64,000 nt of DNA from the NCBI RefSeq assembly GCF_020463795.1, contig NZ_CP080025.1, positions 871,001 through 935,000 of the forward strand, written 5' to 3'. This stretch comes from Echinicola marina (lineage in GTDB: Bacteria > Bacteroidota > Bacteroidia > Cytophagales > Cyclobacteriaceae). A program made the translations under genes and the position numbers. Below, in pieces: positions 18,350 through 27,083 of the stretch (positions within the stretch are counted from its first letter, which is position 1; every line of letters starts with the position of its first letter). The notes beneath the pieces are model-generated. The model ran no database searches. It was not told the DNA's origin and saw only the letters and a program-made list of their open reading frames with translations.

Positions 18350-19399
18350 TCACCACACAGGCTGAATAGACTTTAATAGGGATTTGGTTTTTGGCCCAGG
18401 AATAAATCGATAAATAAAGTTGGCCCTAACATTACCTGTAAACACCTCTGTACTAAACCCCTTAGCTTTGGCCAACTTAACATTCTCATAGATGAAATTA
18501 GCATTGACAGCCCATCTTTTTGTATTATATCCTATGCTCCCTTTTAAAAGATAATTGGGATTCAAACTCCAAGCCATGGTCCTTCCATCCCCTTTCATTT
18601 GTGTAAAGCCAAAACTAGGACTGGCTGAAGCATAGCCCATGATAAAAAAGTGTTTGACGATCACCAAGGTATAAGCATAGCCTACATTCGGTCCAAATTC
18701 AAAGAAGTTCACCCTGGAAAAATCCCTTTCTGCATCAAGCAGTTCTGGATGAGGTATCAACGAACTATCCCCTCGCACGGTCCCTCCGTACATTTCCAAA
18801 CCCAAAAGTGGACTGCCTGCAGATTTCTGTTGCCACTCCGTTTGATAAAAAGCTGCTTTATACGAAAACTTTTCTTTATTCAGTAAATATTGTACTGAAG
18901 CACCTATTTCCCGTACTTTCATATCTGGCCTATAATAAAAAACCTGACCATCTCCAGCAAAGGTCCCTTCTGGCCTCAAGTGGAAACCCTTGTAAAACTG
19001 AAGGTAGCCATCTACCACCCAACCCTTGGGATTCATATGTAATTGAGCGTCTAAATACTTAGTCTCTCCTTCTCCAATATCTGGATTCAAAAAGCCAAAA
19101 CCATAAGCCAAATTCAAATTCAATCCATCATAACTCGCCCCAACACCCAAATTTAGGGTGGTATTGGGTGAATAATGTAGAAAAGGAACCTGCCCTAATT
19201 TATCATATATTTTAACTCCCGTAAATTTCCTTGAAGTATAAAGCCTTCCAGTAATTAATCCTGGAAATTTCATAACATAACCGTTTGAATCATGCACAAT
19301 TTTTGATTGCCCAAATACTTCCTTTCCCTTAATCTGAAAAGCAATAATAAAAATCAATAAGCACAAGGCCTCTTTTCTGAACGAAAACAATTTGGGCAT
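18350..19399 (-). CDS. Predicted outer-membrane beta-barrel protein (DUF4421-like)
   Basis: 349 residues with a signal peptide near the N-terminus (LCLLIFIIAFQIKGKEVFGQ). The rest alternates aromatic and polar residues in short strands (LNLGVGASYDGLNLNLAYGF, WAVNANFIYENVKLAK), ending in VRANFIYRF, as expected of an outer-membrane barrel. The YDKLGQVPFLHYSPNTTLNLG segment looks like the DUF4421 family common in Bacteroidota. That assignment is from memory. Function unknown. A small membrane protein gene lies 57 bases upstream on the same strand and may be co-transcribed. Confidence 0.72.
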   Translation of the reverse strand: MPKLFSFRKEALCLLIFIIAFQIKGKEVFGQSKIVHDSNGYVMKFPGLITGRLYTSRKFTGVKIYDKLGQVPFLHYSPNTTLNLGVGASYDGLNLNLAYGFGFLNPDIGEGETKYLDAQLHMNPKGWVVDGYLQFYKGFHLRPEGTFAGDGQVFYYRPDMKVREIGASVQYLLNKEKFSYKAAFYQTEWQQKSAGSPLLGLEMYGGTVRGDSSLIPHPELLDAERDFSRVNFFEFGPNVGYAYTLVIVKHFFIMGYASASPSFGFTQMKGDGRTMAWSLNPNYLLKGSIGYNTKRWAVNANFIYENVKLAKAKGFSTEVFTGNVRANFIYRFIPGPKTKSLLKSIQPVW

Positions 19400-19456
19400 A
19401 GATATCTACAGAAATTACTTGAAAGAAAGCTTATTGCCCGTGAATAAACAATTTAC

Positions 19457-19630
19457 TTACTGTATAAAAAAATGCATGTACAAAAAAGTAATTACTAAGG
19501 CCAAGGTTCCAGACCACACATATGCTTTGACCATAATCATTTTCATCTTTTGGGAATAATCGAAAAAAGACATTATTCCCAGCATATAAATCAAAAAGAT
19601 AAAGATTCCACTAGCTATAAATTGGAGCAT
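19457..19630 (-). CDS. Small two-helix membrane protein, unknown function
   Basis: 57 residues from the ATG at 19630. The frame continues to a TTG at 19669, but an ATG start is preferred. Two hydrophobic segments (FIASGIFIFLIYMLGIMSFF and WSGTLALVITFLYMHFFI) flank a short basic loop (DYSQKMKMIMVKAY). No motif is recognised. Same strand as the beta-barrel gene that follows. Confidence 0.55.
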   Translation of the reverse strand: MLQFIASGIFIFLIYMLGIMSFFDYSQKMKMIMVKAYVWSGTLALVITFLYMHFFIQ

Positions 19631-19792
19631 TGATACTTCGTATTTTAAATCAAAATACAATTTAACCAATTCGAAAACATTTCCGCTAAGCTCAAAATTA
19701 ACTTATTGTTAACAAAGAAGTAAGAGCAAACAAGCAATGAATAATTTTCATTTTGACTTATAATACACCTACACTATGCAACTGTAAAAAAA

Positions 19793-20026
19793 GGACCAAG
19801 CCGAAAAGCTGGGAGAAAACAGTCTATTTTAGCTTTGATTTGCGCTATTTATAACCACAGATGGATAAAGATGAACACGGATATGCTTATTTTTAATACA
19901 TCTTTGTTTACCCTTTAACGCGATTGACTGTCTAGGCAGGTTGATTACTTAAACTACGCTTGATCTGACAAGGGTAGACAAAATTTAAGTTTGAAACCAC
20001 ATCCCCCCAGAAATATTGGTTGATCC
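19793..20026 (+). repeat. Interspersed repeat, copy A (about 234 bp)
   Basis: This stretch matches 56438-56665 in reverse complement along nearly its whole length, with exact blocks of up to about 33 bases (for example 19966-19995, around ctgacaagggtagacaaa) and small indels elsewhere. No open reading frame spans it. It has no obvious terminal inverted repeats or target duplication. It lies in the 1-kb gap between the barrel/small membrane genes and the glycan genes. It is probably a non-autonomous mobile or REP-like element of this genome. Confidence 0.85.
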
Positions 20027-20065
20027 TAAAAAAACCATATAGAGAATAATTTGGCCACCAAAGAT

Positions 20066-20103
20066 AAATACCATCCTGAACCCCCAAGATGGTATTTGTT
20101 TTT
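20066..20103 (+). terminator. Orphan intrinsic terminator
   Basis: Perfect 10-bp stem AAATACCATC (20066-20075) with GATGGTATTT (20088-20097), a 12-base loop with a C-run, then GTTTTT. On the plus strand no protein gene precedes it: both neighbouring genes are on the minus strand. It could end a small RNA transcribed from the repeat region. Confidence 0.6.
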
Positions 20104-20620
20104 AAACCATAGTTTCATATTACGGAGGCTAATAAAAAGTAATCCATAAAATTACCTCCAACTCAATTACACACACTAAAAGTCATAAGTAGAAAAAGTT
20201 GCTTAATCACCCAAAACAAATGTACAATTATTTTTTCAGATAAAGCAAGCTTATTATCATGGAATTATTTGATTTATTAACGGAATATTAACAATTAAAC
20301 ATAGAAACCAATACTTTTTGCCAATAAAAAGCCAATTCAACCAATTATACCCTTATGAAACCGCGAATAAATAATTTTAAAATAATCTGTAAACATTTCG
20401 ATGGAGCAGTTTAAAAACCTCCTCCTTTGCAAGAAAAAATTAACGATTAAAATGCTTTCTCAGCCCATCTTTAATTTAGACCTTTCCATATTTATCACCA
20501 ATAAAACCGCAGTCACTGGTAATCTTTATGGAGGAATTTAAATCAAAAAGTAAGCATAGTCATCCCCTTTTAGCACCAAGGAATTCACCAAAACCAACAG
20601 TCAATTCGGTCCTTGACGCC
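20104..20620. other. 517-bp AT-rich gap without recognised genes
   Basis: Very AT-rich and low in structure. A 46-codon open frame (20401-20541, plus strand) exists, but nothing supports it as a gene. A weak GTAAT/ATTAC hairpin occurs near 20139-20155. I see no tRNA, promoter pair or insertion-sequence remnant. Confidence 0.5.
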
Positions 20621-21361
20621 TTAATGTTTACCAAAAAAAAACTTGACTTTCTTTTTTAAACTATTCTTGAAATTCGAAAAAACTGTAATATACCTTACTC
20701 CCCCATCCTTGAACTTCAAAGAGACATTATGCCCCCTATTCCTCTTCATATACTTAAAAGTTGTTTTTCTTGGAATGGAGTGGATTTTCACACCAGTTAA
20801 AAAGCACGCTATAGGCAAAGAAATTTGATCCCTATGAGAATATGCAGCTAGAATTTCTGCCCACTTCTTTTCTAAAACTTGAACTTGATCCGATTTATCC
20901 CTTATTATGATCATCGTTTCAAAAAGTCCAATGCGATCATCAAAGCCTAAATTTTTCGCAAATTCTATGGTCTCTTGAACACTTTCAAAAGTATCCTTAT
21001 GCTTCTTTAAAATCTCCTTGCTCTCTTCTCTTACCGAAGACCTTTTAGGATGAATACTCGTAAGCATTCCTTTTTCAAATTGCTCATTGACAAAATTATT
21101 TGGATCTTGAACAAGCTCAATATTGGCATCTACATAAATAGACAAATCATATCCTTCCGAATACTTAAAACTATTAATTTTAATCAACCTCTGCTGCTTA
21201 ATTGGATCATTGGATACCGGCAACAGCTTGGTCTCCCATCCTTCAACATTCAAATTCGCATCATCGGTATATACCCAAAAATCAAAACCTTTGTATTTTT
21301 TTACAGGCTTAAGATTATCATAATTATTTGTTACGACTGTATACAATAATTTTTTACTCAT
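20621..21361 (-). CDS. Glycosyltransferase domain protein (DUF616-like)
   Basis: 246 residues from the ATG at 21361, which has GGAG 8 bases upstream. An ATG at 21373 is less likely. The pattern TVVTNNYDNLKP, WVYTDDAN, SIYVDANIEL, HPKR and HRDQISLP fits the DUF616 (TOD1/MUCI70-like) family, in which the DxD-like VDAN is thought to bind metal and sugar nucleotide. It is expected to act in the cytoplasm on cell-surface glycan. The C-terminus is basic (KKKVKFFFGKH). It is divergent from the FkbM methyltransferase gene and more AT-rich than the housekeeping genes around it. Confidence 0.8.
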   Translation of the reverse strand: MSKKLLYTVVTNNYDNLKPVKKYKGFDFWVYTDDANLNVEGWETKLLPVSNDPIKQQRLIKINSFKYSEGYDLSIYVDANIELVQDPNNFVNEQFEKGMLTSIHPKRSSVREESKEILKKHKDTFESVQETIEFAKNLGFDDRIGLFETMIIIRDKSDQVQVLEKKWAEILAAYSHRDQISLPIACFLTGVKIHSIPRKTTFKYMKRNRGHNVSLKFKDGGVRYITVFSNFKNSLKKKVKFFFGKH

Positions 21362-21505
21362 ACAATTCTCCAAATCGACAAATAGAAGACTAATTTAAAT
21401 TTTTAACAAAAAATAATTTCTCACTCAATATAGTCTCAATAATTTATTTAGTTTTGGAAGTTATATAATATAGGAAGCAGCCCATTTAACACACTAACCC
21501 CAAAG

Positions 21506-22336
21506 ATGTTTAAATCCAAAATTAAGCCTTTATTTAAAAAATATTGGAAATCATTTCGATTTTATCTTAGTTCTTCAAACAACCCTTTATTTATTGGGTT
21601 CTATAAATATTTTTACAACCCCAAAAACGGTAGTTTATCTGATTTTCTTGATTTGTATTCCAGATCAAAAATCAACGATTTTTTTGTCATACAAATAGGT
21701 GCAAATGATGGCATTACCCATGACCCAATTCATAAATTCATTAAAAGAGACCGTTGGGCAGGTGTTTTATTAGAACCTCAACCGGATGTTTACAGAGATT
21801 TTTTAACAAAAATATATCAAAAAGACGCCAAAATACACCCACTTTGTGCTGCTATTGGGTATGAAGATGGTGAGCAGAACTTATATAAAATTGGATTTTG
21901 CAACATGAGATGGGCAACAGGATTGGCCTCTTTCAATTATGAAAATGTGAGAGAAAAATTCACTGAAGGAGTCGTTGAAAAAAGGTGTAATAAGCTGGGA
22001 ATTGAAATCCCTGAAGATCCTGATAAGCAAATTGTAGCAGAAAAAGTTTCTGTAATTTCTCCTGAGACACTTATTCGAAAGTATGATATATCAAAAATTG
22101 ACCTCCTACAAATTGACGCTGAAGGGTTCGATCTTGAAGTAATTAAAATTTTTGATATTTCTAAAACAAAACCAAATGCAATTATTTTTGAAAACGAAAA
22201 TCTGCCAGAAAATGATTTAAATTTCTGCTTCGACCTATTACATCAAAACGGCTATAAAACCCAAAACTTTGGTAGAGATACTTTAGCCCTAAAAGAACCA
22301 TTAGGGAAATTTGACAAATTCTTTAACAAAAATTAA
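21506..22336 (+). CDS. FkbM-family methyltransferase
   Basis: 276 residues. The SAM-binding start FFVIQIGANDGITHDP, then GVLLEPQPDVYRDF, the segment LLQIDAEGFDLEVIKIFD and a following NAIIFENENL are typical of FkbM methyltransferases, which often O-methylate sugars in surface polysaccharides. It has a basic N-terminus and no signal peptide. The gene is clearly AT-rich. Its stop codon shares the TTAA at 22333-22336 with the convergent GT2 gene. Between DUF616 and GT2 it forms a small glycan-modification cluster. Confidence 0.85.
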   Translation: MFKSKIKPLFKKYWKSFRFYLSSSNNPLFIGFYKYFYNPKNGSLSDFLDLYSRSKINDFFVIQIGANDGITHDPIHKFIKRDRWAGVLLEPQPDVYRDFLTKIYQKDAKIHPLCAAIGYEDGEQNLYKIGFCNMRWATGLASFNYENVREKFTEGVVEKRCNKLGIEIPEDPDKQIVAEKVSVISPETLIRKYDISKIDLLQIDAEGFDLEVIKIFDISKTKPNAIIFENENLPENDLNFCFDLLHQNGYKTQNFGRDTLALKEPLGKFDKFFNKN

Positions 22337-23043
22337 ATCTTATCCAGCCCCTTCCAGAATTTCAGGAAATAATATTTCAGGGGATTTTTGTATTTGAGCT
22401 GCTTCCAAGGTCGGCTTCCATGTGGTTGATGTAATACAGGAGCAGTCATCAAAACATAGTTTTTAAAGCCCAGCTCTATCGCCTTTTTGGAAATAAAAGT
22501 ATCGTACCAATCTTTGGTATCATCCAACTCCATAAAATCATATGCGGCCAAAAACTCTTTTGTAAACAAAGTACAGCAAAAACTCAAACTCCTTTTGGTA
22601 GCTATCACCTCATCCTTGACATCTTTGAATTTTAAATAAGGAAAATTTACCTTTTTATCATTACCAACGGTAATTGCTCCAATAAGTCCAATGGCTTTAT
22701 TTTGTTGGTAAAAATCCAACATTTTGGCTATTGTATCCTGTTCCACAGTAACATCAGACTCTACTACCAACAGGGGCAAACCTTTCTCTATGGCCTCTTT
22801 TTGGGCCAATTGAAGTACCAGCTTGTAATTGGGCGATGGCGTGTCAGTCACCTCCTCCAAATGCAATACCTTATACCCCATTTCAGGAGCATATTTATCC
22901 AGCTCGGCCTTGGTTTCAGCAGTACTGAAATCATTAAAAATCTTATATTCCACAGTAACCGTTGAAGACTGAATGGCCTTGGCCGTTTCCAGCGTAGTTT
23001 CAATGGAGTTTTTGACAGGAGTGATAACAAGTACTTGAGCCAT
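22333..23043 (-). CDS. Glycosyltransferase family 2-like protein
   Basis: 236 residues, cytoplasmic or membrane-associated. The N-terminus VLVITPVKNSIETTLETAKA and the segment GLPLLVVESDVTVEQDTIAKML (a D-x-T/D-type nucleotide-sugar site) fit a GT-A fold of family 2. A C-terminal aromatic/basic tail (KYYFLKFWKGLDKI) may contact the membrane. Acceptor and donor are unknown. It overlaps the end of the FkbM gene by 4 bases in the convergent sense. The aminotransferase gene upstream on the same strand has its own terminator, so this gene needs its own promoter. Confidence 0.8.
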   Translation of the reverse strand: MAQVLVITPVKNSIETTLETAKAIQSSTVTVEYKIFNDFSTAETKAELDKYAPEMGYKVLHLEEVTDTPSPNYKLVLQLAQKEAIEKGLPLLVVESDVTVEQDTIAKMLDFYQQNKAIGLIGAITVGNDKKVNFPYLKFKDVKDEVIATKRSLSFCCTLFTKEFLAAYDFMELDDTKDWYDTFISKKAIELGFKNYVLMTAPVLHQPHGSRPWKQLKYKNPLKYYFLKFWKGLDKI

Positions 23044-23061
23044 ATTTCTGTTGAATTAAAG

Positions 23062-23102
23062 AAAAAAGAGCTTGCCAGGGATACAGATCCCCAAACAAGC
23101 TC
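23062..23102 (-). terminator. Intrinsic terminator of the aminotransferase gene
   Basis: On the minus strand, GAGCTTG (23102-23096) pairs with CAAGCTC (23074-23068), with a second inner pairing GGGGATCTG/CAG..., followed by TTTTTTC. It lies 20 bases after the aminotransferase stop codon. Confidence 0.85.
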
Positions 23103-23122
23103 CTTTCTTATCTATTAATGAA

Positions 23123-24325
23123 TTAGCTTAATTTAGCTACAGCTTCTTTGATCCGCTTCAAAGCCTCCTTCAATTCGGCCTCAGAGGCAGCATAAGAAAG
23201 TCTCACACAATTTGGCGCTCCAAAAGCAGCACCAGTAACCAAAGATACGTGGGCTTCATTCAGGATGTACAAGCAGAAATCATCTGCATTTTCAATCTTT
23301 TGATCCCCCACTGATTTTCCGAAGAAAGCAGTGACATCAGGGAAGAAATAGAATGCACCTTCAGGCACATGCGTCTTGATTCCCGGTATATCTCTTAACA
23401 ATTCCAATACAAGGGCTCTTCTGTCATGATATGCCTTTTCCATTTCCTTAGATGGTGTCTGATCACCCGTGATTGCCGCCAAAGCAGCTCGCTGAGCGAT
23501 ACCAGTACCACCTGAAGTAAACTGACCTTGGATTTTCTCACATGCCTTGGCAATGAAAAGAGGAGCACAGATATACCCTACTCTCCATCCGGTCATCGCA
23601 TAACCTTTAGAGAATCCGTTTACAGTAATGGTTCTATCATACATACCATCAAGGGCTGCCATACTGGCATGCTGACCAGTGAAGTTAATCAATTCGTAAA
23701 TTTCATCAGCAATCACATAAACATCATCATGCTTCTTCACTACCTCTGCAATGGCCTCCAATTCTTCCTTACTGAATACAGAACCTGTAGGATTACAAGG
23801 AGAAGAATAGATAACTGCTTTCGTTTTATCTGTAATAGCTTCCTCCAACTGTGCTGCAGTAGCTTTGAAGTTATTTTCTAGCGTACCTTCAATCAGCACA
23901 GGCACACCCCCGGCCAACTTGATGATTTCAGCATAACTTACCCAGTATGGAGAGAAAATCACGACCTCATCACCTTCATTCAACAAACACATAAATATAT
24001 TGGCAATGGAATGCTTGGCACCAGTTGAAAGCACAATATTCTCTGCCTTCGCTTCTGTGATTTTATTCTCAACTTGCAGCTTTTTGGCAATAGCTTCCCT
24101 TAAGTCCTGATACCCTGCTACGGGAGGATATGAAAAGTATTTCCCCTCATCGATAGCGGCCTTAGCAGCATCCTGAACATGCTGTGGCGTTTTAAAATCA
24201 GGCTCTCCCAAGCTCAAACTGATGATGTCAATTCCTTGACCTTTAAGCTCACGGGCTTTTTTGGCCATTGCCAGCGTAGCTGACTCTTCCATATTGTTAA
24301 TACGGTCTGATAAGATACTGCTCAT
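23123..24325 (-). CDS. Pyridoxal-phosphate aminotransferase, aspartate aminotransferase type
   Basis: Class I/II aminotransferase of subgroup Ib, 400 residues, cytoplasmic. Visible are SLGEPDF near 38-44, the aromatic substrate segment KYFSYPPVAGY, the SPCNPTGSVF motif near 175-184, ADEIYE at 206-211, and the PLP-binding Lys240 in NGFSKGYAMTGWR. The C-terminal Arg for the alpha-carboxylate lies in NCVRLSYA. It probably interconverts aspartate/oxaloacetate and glutamate/2-oxoglutarate, but Ib enzymes can also take prephenate or aromatic substrates. Monocistronic, with a terminator after it. Confidence 0.92.
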   Translation of the reverse strand: MSSILSDRINNMEESATLAMAKKARELKGQGIDIISLSLGEPDFKTPQHVQDAAKAAIDEGKYFSYPPVAGYQDLREAIAKKLQVENKITEAKAENIVLSTGAKHSIANIFMCLLNEGDEVVIFSPYWVSYAEIIKLAGGVPVLIEGTLENNFKATAAQLEEAITDKTKAVIYSSPCNPTGSVFSKEELEAIAEVVKKHDDVYVIADEIYELINFTGQHASMAALDGMYDRTITVNGFSKGYAMTGWRVGYICAPLFIAKACEKIQGQFTSGGTGIAQRAALAAITGDQTPSKEMEKAYHDRRALVLELLRDIPGIKTHVPEGAFYFFPDVTAFFGKSVGDQKIENADDFCLYILNEAHVSLVTGAAFGAPNCVRLSYAASEAELKEALKRIKEAVAKLS

Positions 24326-24549
24326 TGCTTTATAATTGTTTATTCTATGGTCACAGATTTAAATCGAAAACACCCAACAAACGCCTCTTGGCCATTCCAA
24401 CATCACATTTGGAGCGCGTCTTCAACAATAACTGGGCAAAATTAAGGATTATGCTTGTTAATTCTAAACCTTTCGATTATTTAGAGCACATATTCTTGAG
24501 ATAAATTCGTTTTGACAGAAAATCTTCATTAGTTTGTCCTGATTAAGCT

Positions 24550-25407
24550 ATGAAAAAGATAATATTGGCCATAGGGTTTTTAGCCTTTGCAGGAATCACC
24601 AAGGCGCAAAGCTTTGATTCACTTACTACCATTACTCCAAAGGACACTTCAGGAGTGGTGGTAAATGAGCTATTACCTACAAATGCCCCTATCTTGCTTT
24701 TTGATGATACCAAAAGAAAAGAAGAAAGGAAGGAAGAGAAAAAGAAAAGAAATAAAAACGTGTACTTTGGTGAAAAAACCAGAAAATCTTTCTTGAGAAC
24801 GGAGATCAAAGGACAAACACAATATCAATTATTTAATTATACCCTCCGCAACAAGGAAGTAGATCCATATATCAGAGATGTATATTGGTTGGACACAGAT
24901 GATAAAGTCATCCGGACTTCAGGTTTTGACCCAAACAGGGGATACTTACTGCACGGCCCCTATGAAAAACGAATTGATGACCAAGTGGTAGAAAAAGGCA
25001 TGTATTATTTTGGCACGAAACATGGCCGATGGATGAGCTTTAACACCAAGAACATCCTCACCAATAAATCCCATTATTATGAAGGCTGGCCAAAAGACTC
25101 CAGGGTAAGCTACTATAACCAACAAGAACAGAAGCTGGAAAAAGTCATCCCCATCGAGTATGAGCTGAAAGAAGGTAACTTCTTTCATTTCTATGAAAAT
25201 GGACAATTAGCCGTAAAGGGAGAATACCACTATGGTGAAAAAGTAGGACTTTGGACAGAATTCTGGAATACACAAGGAGGCAAAACCATCCGCAAAAGGG
25301 AAATCCAATACCAAGAAGAACCTTTTACCAAAGGTTTTAAACCTTTCATTAAATCTGAATGGGACCAAAATGGATCTCTAATTTTCAAAAACCCAAGAAG
25401 TCTGTAG
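24550..25407 (+). CDS. Exported MORN-repeat-like (YwqK-type) protein
   Basis: 285 residues with a signal peptide (MKKIILAIGFLAFAGITKAQ). A short basic, charged stretch at about 55-70 (RKEERKEEKKKRNK) is followed by a region with degenerate MORN_2/YwqK repeats: GTKHGRWMSFN, EGWPKDSRVSYYN, ENGQLAVKGEYHYGEKVG and LWTEFW. Such repeats are common in Bacteroidota envelope proteins of unknown role. It stands divergent from the aminotransferase gene and converges on yraN with 16 bases between. Confidence 0.75.
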   Translation: MKKIILAIGFLAFAGITKAQSFDSLTTITPKDTSGVVVNELLPTNAPILLFDDTKRKEERKEEKKKRNKNVYFGEKTRKSFLRTEIKGQTQYQLFNYTLRNKEVDPYIRDVYWLDTDDKVIRTSGFDPNRGYLLHGPYEKRIDDQVVEKGMYYFGTKHGRWMSFNTKNILTNKSHYYEGWPKDSRVSYYNQQEQKLEKVIPIEYELKEGNFFHFYENGQLAVKGEYHYGEKVGLWTEFWNTQGGKTIRKREIQYQEEPFTKGFKPFIKSEWDQNGSLIFKNPRSL

Positions 25408-25423
25408 CAATTAGGCTTAACGG

Positions 25424-25780
25424 TCAATAAAATGCATCCTCAAACAGCTTATATCGAAAAACACCCTCCTTATCTCGGTACACCCCTACAATGTCAAAAC
25501 GGATGTCCTGCTTCCAATCAATTTCATAGATATAATGATCTGCCGCCCTTAAGATCAATTGCCGCTTACGATAATCCACAAATTCCTCTGCATAACCATA
25601 GCCAGTGCCACTTCGGAATTTCACCTCTACAAAAATAAGTAAGCCCCCATATTCCATGATTAAATCTATTTCAGCGTACTTGTGCCGGTAATTACGTTCT
25701 TTGACCGTATAGCCTTTGGATACCAAAAAATCAGCCGCCAACTTTTCAGCTTCCCTACCTGTGTCATTATGCTGTGCCAT
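25424..25780 (-). CDS. yraN: YraN family protein (UPF0102, nuclease-like fold)
   Basis: 118 residues from the ATG at 25780 (MAQHNDTGREAEKLAADFL), which matches the usual family start. The open frame extends to 25870 but the extra 30 residues are not family-like. The core GREAEKLAADFLVSKGY, KYAEIDLIMEYGGLLIFVEVKFR is the conserved D...ExK arrangement of the restriction-endonuclease-like fold. It probably acts on DNA or RNA; the cellular role is unsettled. Converges with the MORN-like gene and is divergent from lipB. Confidence 0.92.
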   Translation of the reverse strand: MAQHNDTGREAEKLAADFLVSKGYTVKERNYRHKYAEIDLIMEYGGLLIFVEVKFRSGTGYGYAEEFVDYRKRQLILRAADHYIYEIDWKQDIRFDIVGVYRDKEGVFRYKLFEDAFY

Positions 25781-25916
25781 GACCAAATAATTTATTAATT
25801 TTGACAAAAATTTTCCTCCTCGGTGAAATAATGATGGAAAAGAGCACCTCACCATCAAAAAAGAACCCAAACACCATCATCGGTGTTACCTAGGACCAAC
25901 ACCTAAAAGATTGACA

Positions 25917-26636
25917 GTGAATCAAATTATCAATAAAAAAGTAAAATTTATAGACCTGGGCCAAAAAGATTATAAAGAAACCTGGGATTATCAGGAGGAA
26001 CTTTTTGCGGATACAGTGGCCTTAAAAATCCAAAACCGTAAAAATGGCCCTGGACAGCAGCAGGTCACTCCCAACTACCTCCTATTTGTAGAGCACCCTC
26101 ATGTGTACACCTTAGGGAAAAGCGGTGAGCTTTCTCATTTGCTATTGGATGAACAGGCACTGGCTGATAAAAAGGCTACCTTTTACAAAATCAACAGGGG
26201 GGGAGACATCACTTATCACGGCCCTGGACAGTTGGTGGGTTACCCTCTACTAGATTTGGACAATTTCTTTACAGATATTCATAAATACCTTCGATATTTA
26301 GAAGAAGCCATTATTTTGACCCTTGCCGATTATGGCATCTCCGCTGGAAGGATAGAAGGTTTAACCGGTGTATGGCTCGATCATGAAAGACAGGAAAACC
26401 CAAGAAAAATATGTGCTTTGGGCGTAAAATCCAGCCGCTGGGTTACCATGCATGGTTTTGCCTTTAATGTAAATGCAGATCTGTCCTACTTTAACAATAT
26501 TGTCCCATGCGGCATCTCTGACAAGGCCGTAACTTCCATGCACCTGGAACTGGGAAAAGCCGTGGATGAAGCCGAGGTGAAGGAAAAAGTAAAAAATCAC
26601 ATTGCAGAACTTTTTGAAATGGAATGGGAAAATTGA
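25917..26636 (+). CDS. lipB: Octanoyl-[ACP]:protein N-octanoyltransferase
   Basis: Transfers octanoate from acyl carrier protein to lipoate-dependent enzymes, the first step of lipoate synthesis. The GTG at 25917 gives 239 residues; a TTG at 25911 is in frame and also possible, and no ATG fits. Signatures are FVEHPHVYTLGKSG, the NRGGDITYHGPGQLVGYP motif, catalytic Lys171 in CALGVKSSRW and nucleophile Cys198 in VPCGISD. It is followed by an unknown gene and a nuclease gene on the same strand with short gaps, probably one transcript. Confidence 0.94.
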   Translation: MNQIINKKVKFIDLGQKDYKETWDYQEELFADTVALKIQNRKNGPGQQQVTPNYLLFVEHPHVYTLGKSGELSHLLLDEQALADKKATFYKINRGGDITYHGPGQLVGYPLLDLDNFFTDIHKYLRYLEEAIILTLADYGISAGRIEGLTGVWLDHERQENPRKICALGVKSSRWVTMHGFAFNVNADLSYFNNIVPCGISDKAVTSMHLELGKAVDEAEVKEKVKNHIAELFEMEWEN

Positions 26637-26675
26637 TAGCCCGAGCCTTTTAAATGAGGATTAAGAGAACATAAA

Positions 26676-27077
26676 ATGAAAAAAGACATCAAATTTCACC
26701 CAGTAACGGGAGTGAAGCTCGCAATAGCCAAAGAGGAAGTAAATGGCCAAACGGAATGGGGCGTATATATCATCAATCTGAACATGATCGAATTAAAAAA
26801 CCTGATGATTACTTCCAAAGGTTATGGCACGATCGGTGGAGAAGAAAAAAAAACCTCTACATTGAGACATATGATCGAGGAACTTGGCCCCCAAAGTATC
26901 GCAAAAGTTGAACCCATCGACCCAAATTTGTTCTCCCTCAACAATGAATTCTGGGTAAGTTATTATATCTTAGATCAGATATTTGACAAAAAATTCGTCT
27001 TCGTAGAGGGCAGCATGGACAAAAACAATATTCAATACATTCCTGACCTGGATCTCGAGGGCGTTTTACATCCTTGA
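26676..27077 (+). CDS. Conserved hypothetical cytoplasmic protein
   Basis: 133 residues, no signal peptide or membrane segment. The chain is mixed alpha/beta (WGVYIINLNMIELKNLMITS, NEFWVSYYILDQIFDKKFVF) with a Gly-rich turn at GYGTIGGEEKK. I do not recognise a domain. It sits between lipB and the PolB-like exonuclease gene, the latter starting 6 bases after its stop codon, so the two are almost certainly co-transcribed. Confidence 0.75.
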   Translation: MKKDIKFHPVTGVKLAIAKEEVNGQTEWGVYIINLNMIELKNLMITSKGYGTIGGEEKKTSTLRHMIEELGPQSIAKVEPIDPNLFSLNNEFWVSYYILDQIFDKKFVFVEGSMDKNNIQYIPDLDLEGVLHP

Positions 27078-27083
27078 CGGCCT

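Noticed and set aside
20401-20541. 46-codon plus-strand open frame
   Set aside because: No promoter, terminator or recognisable features; composition follows the AT-rich background.
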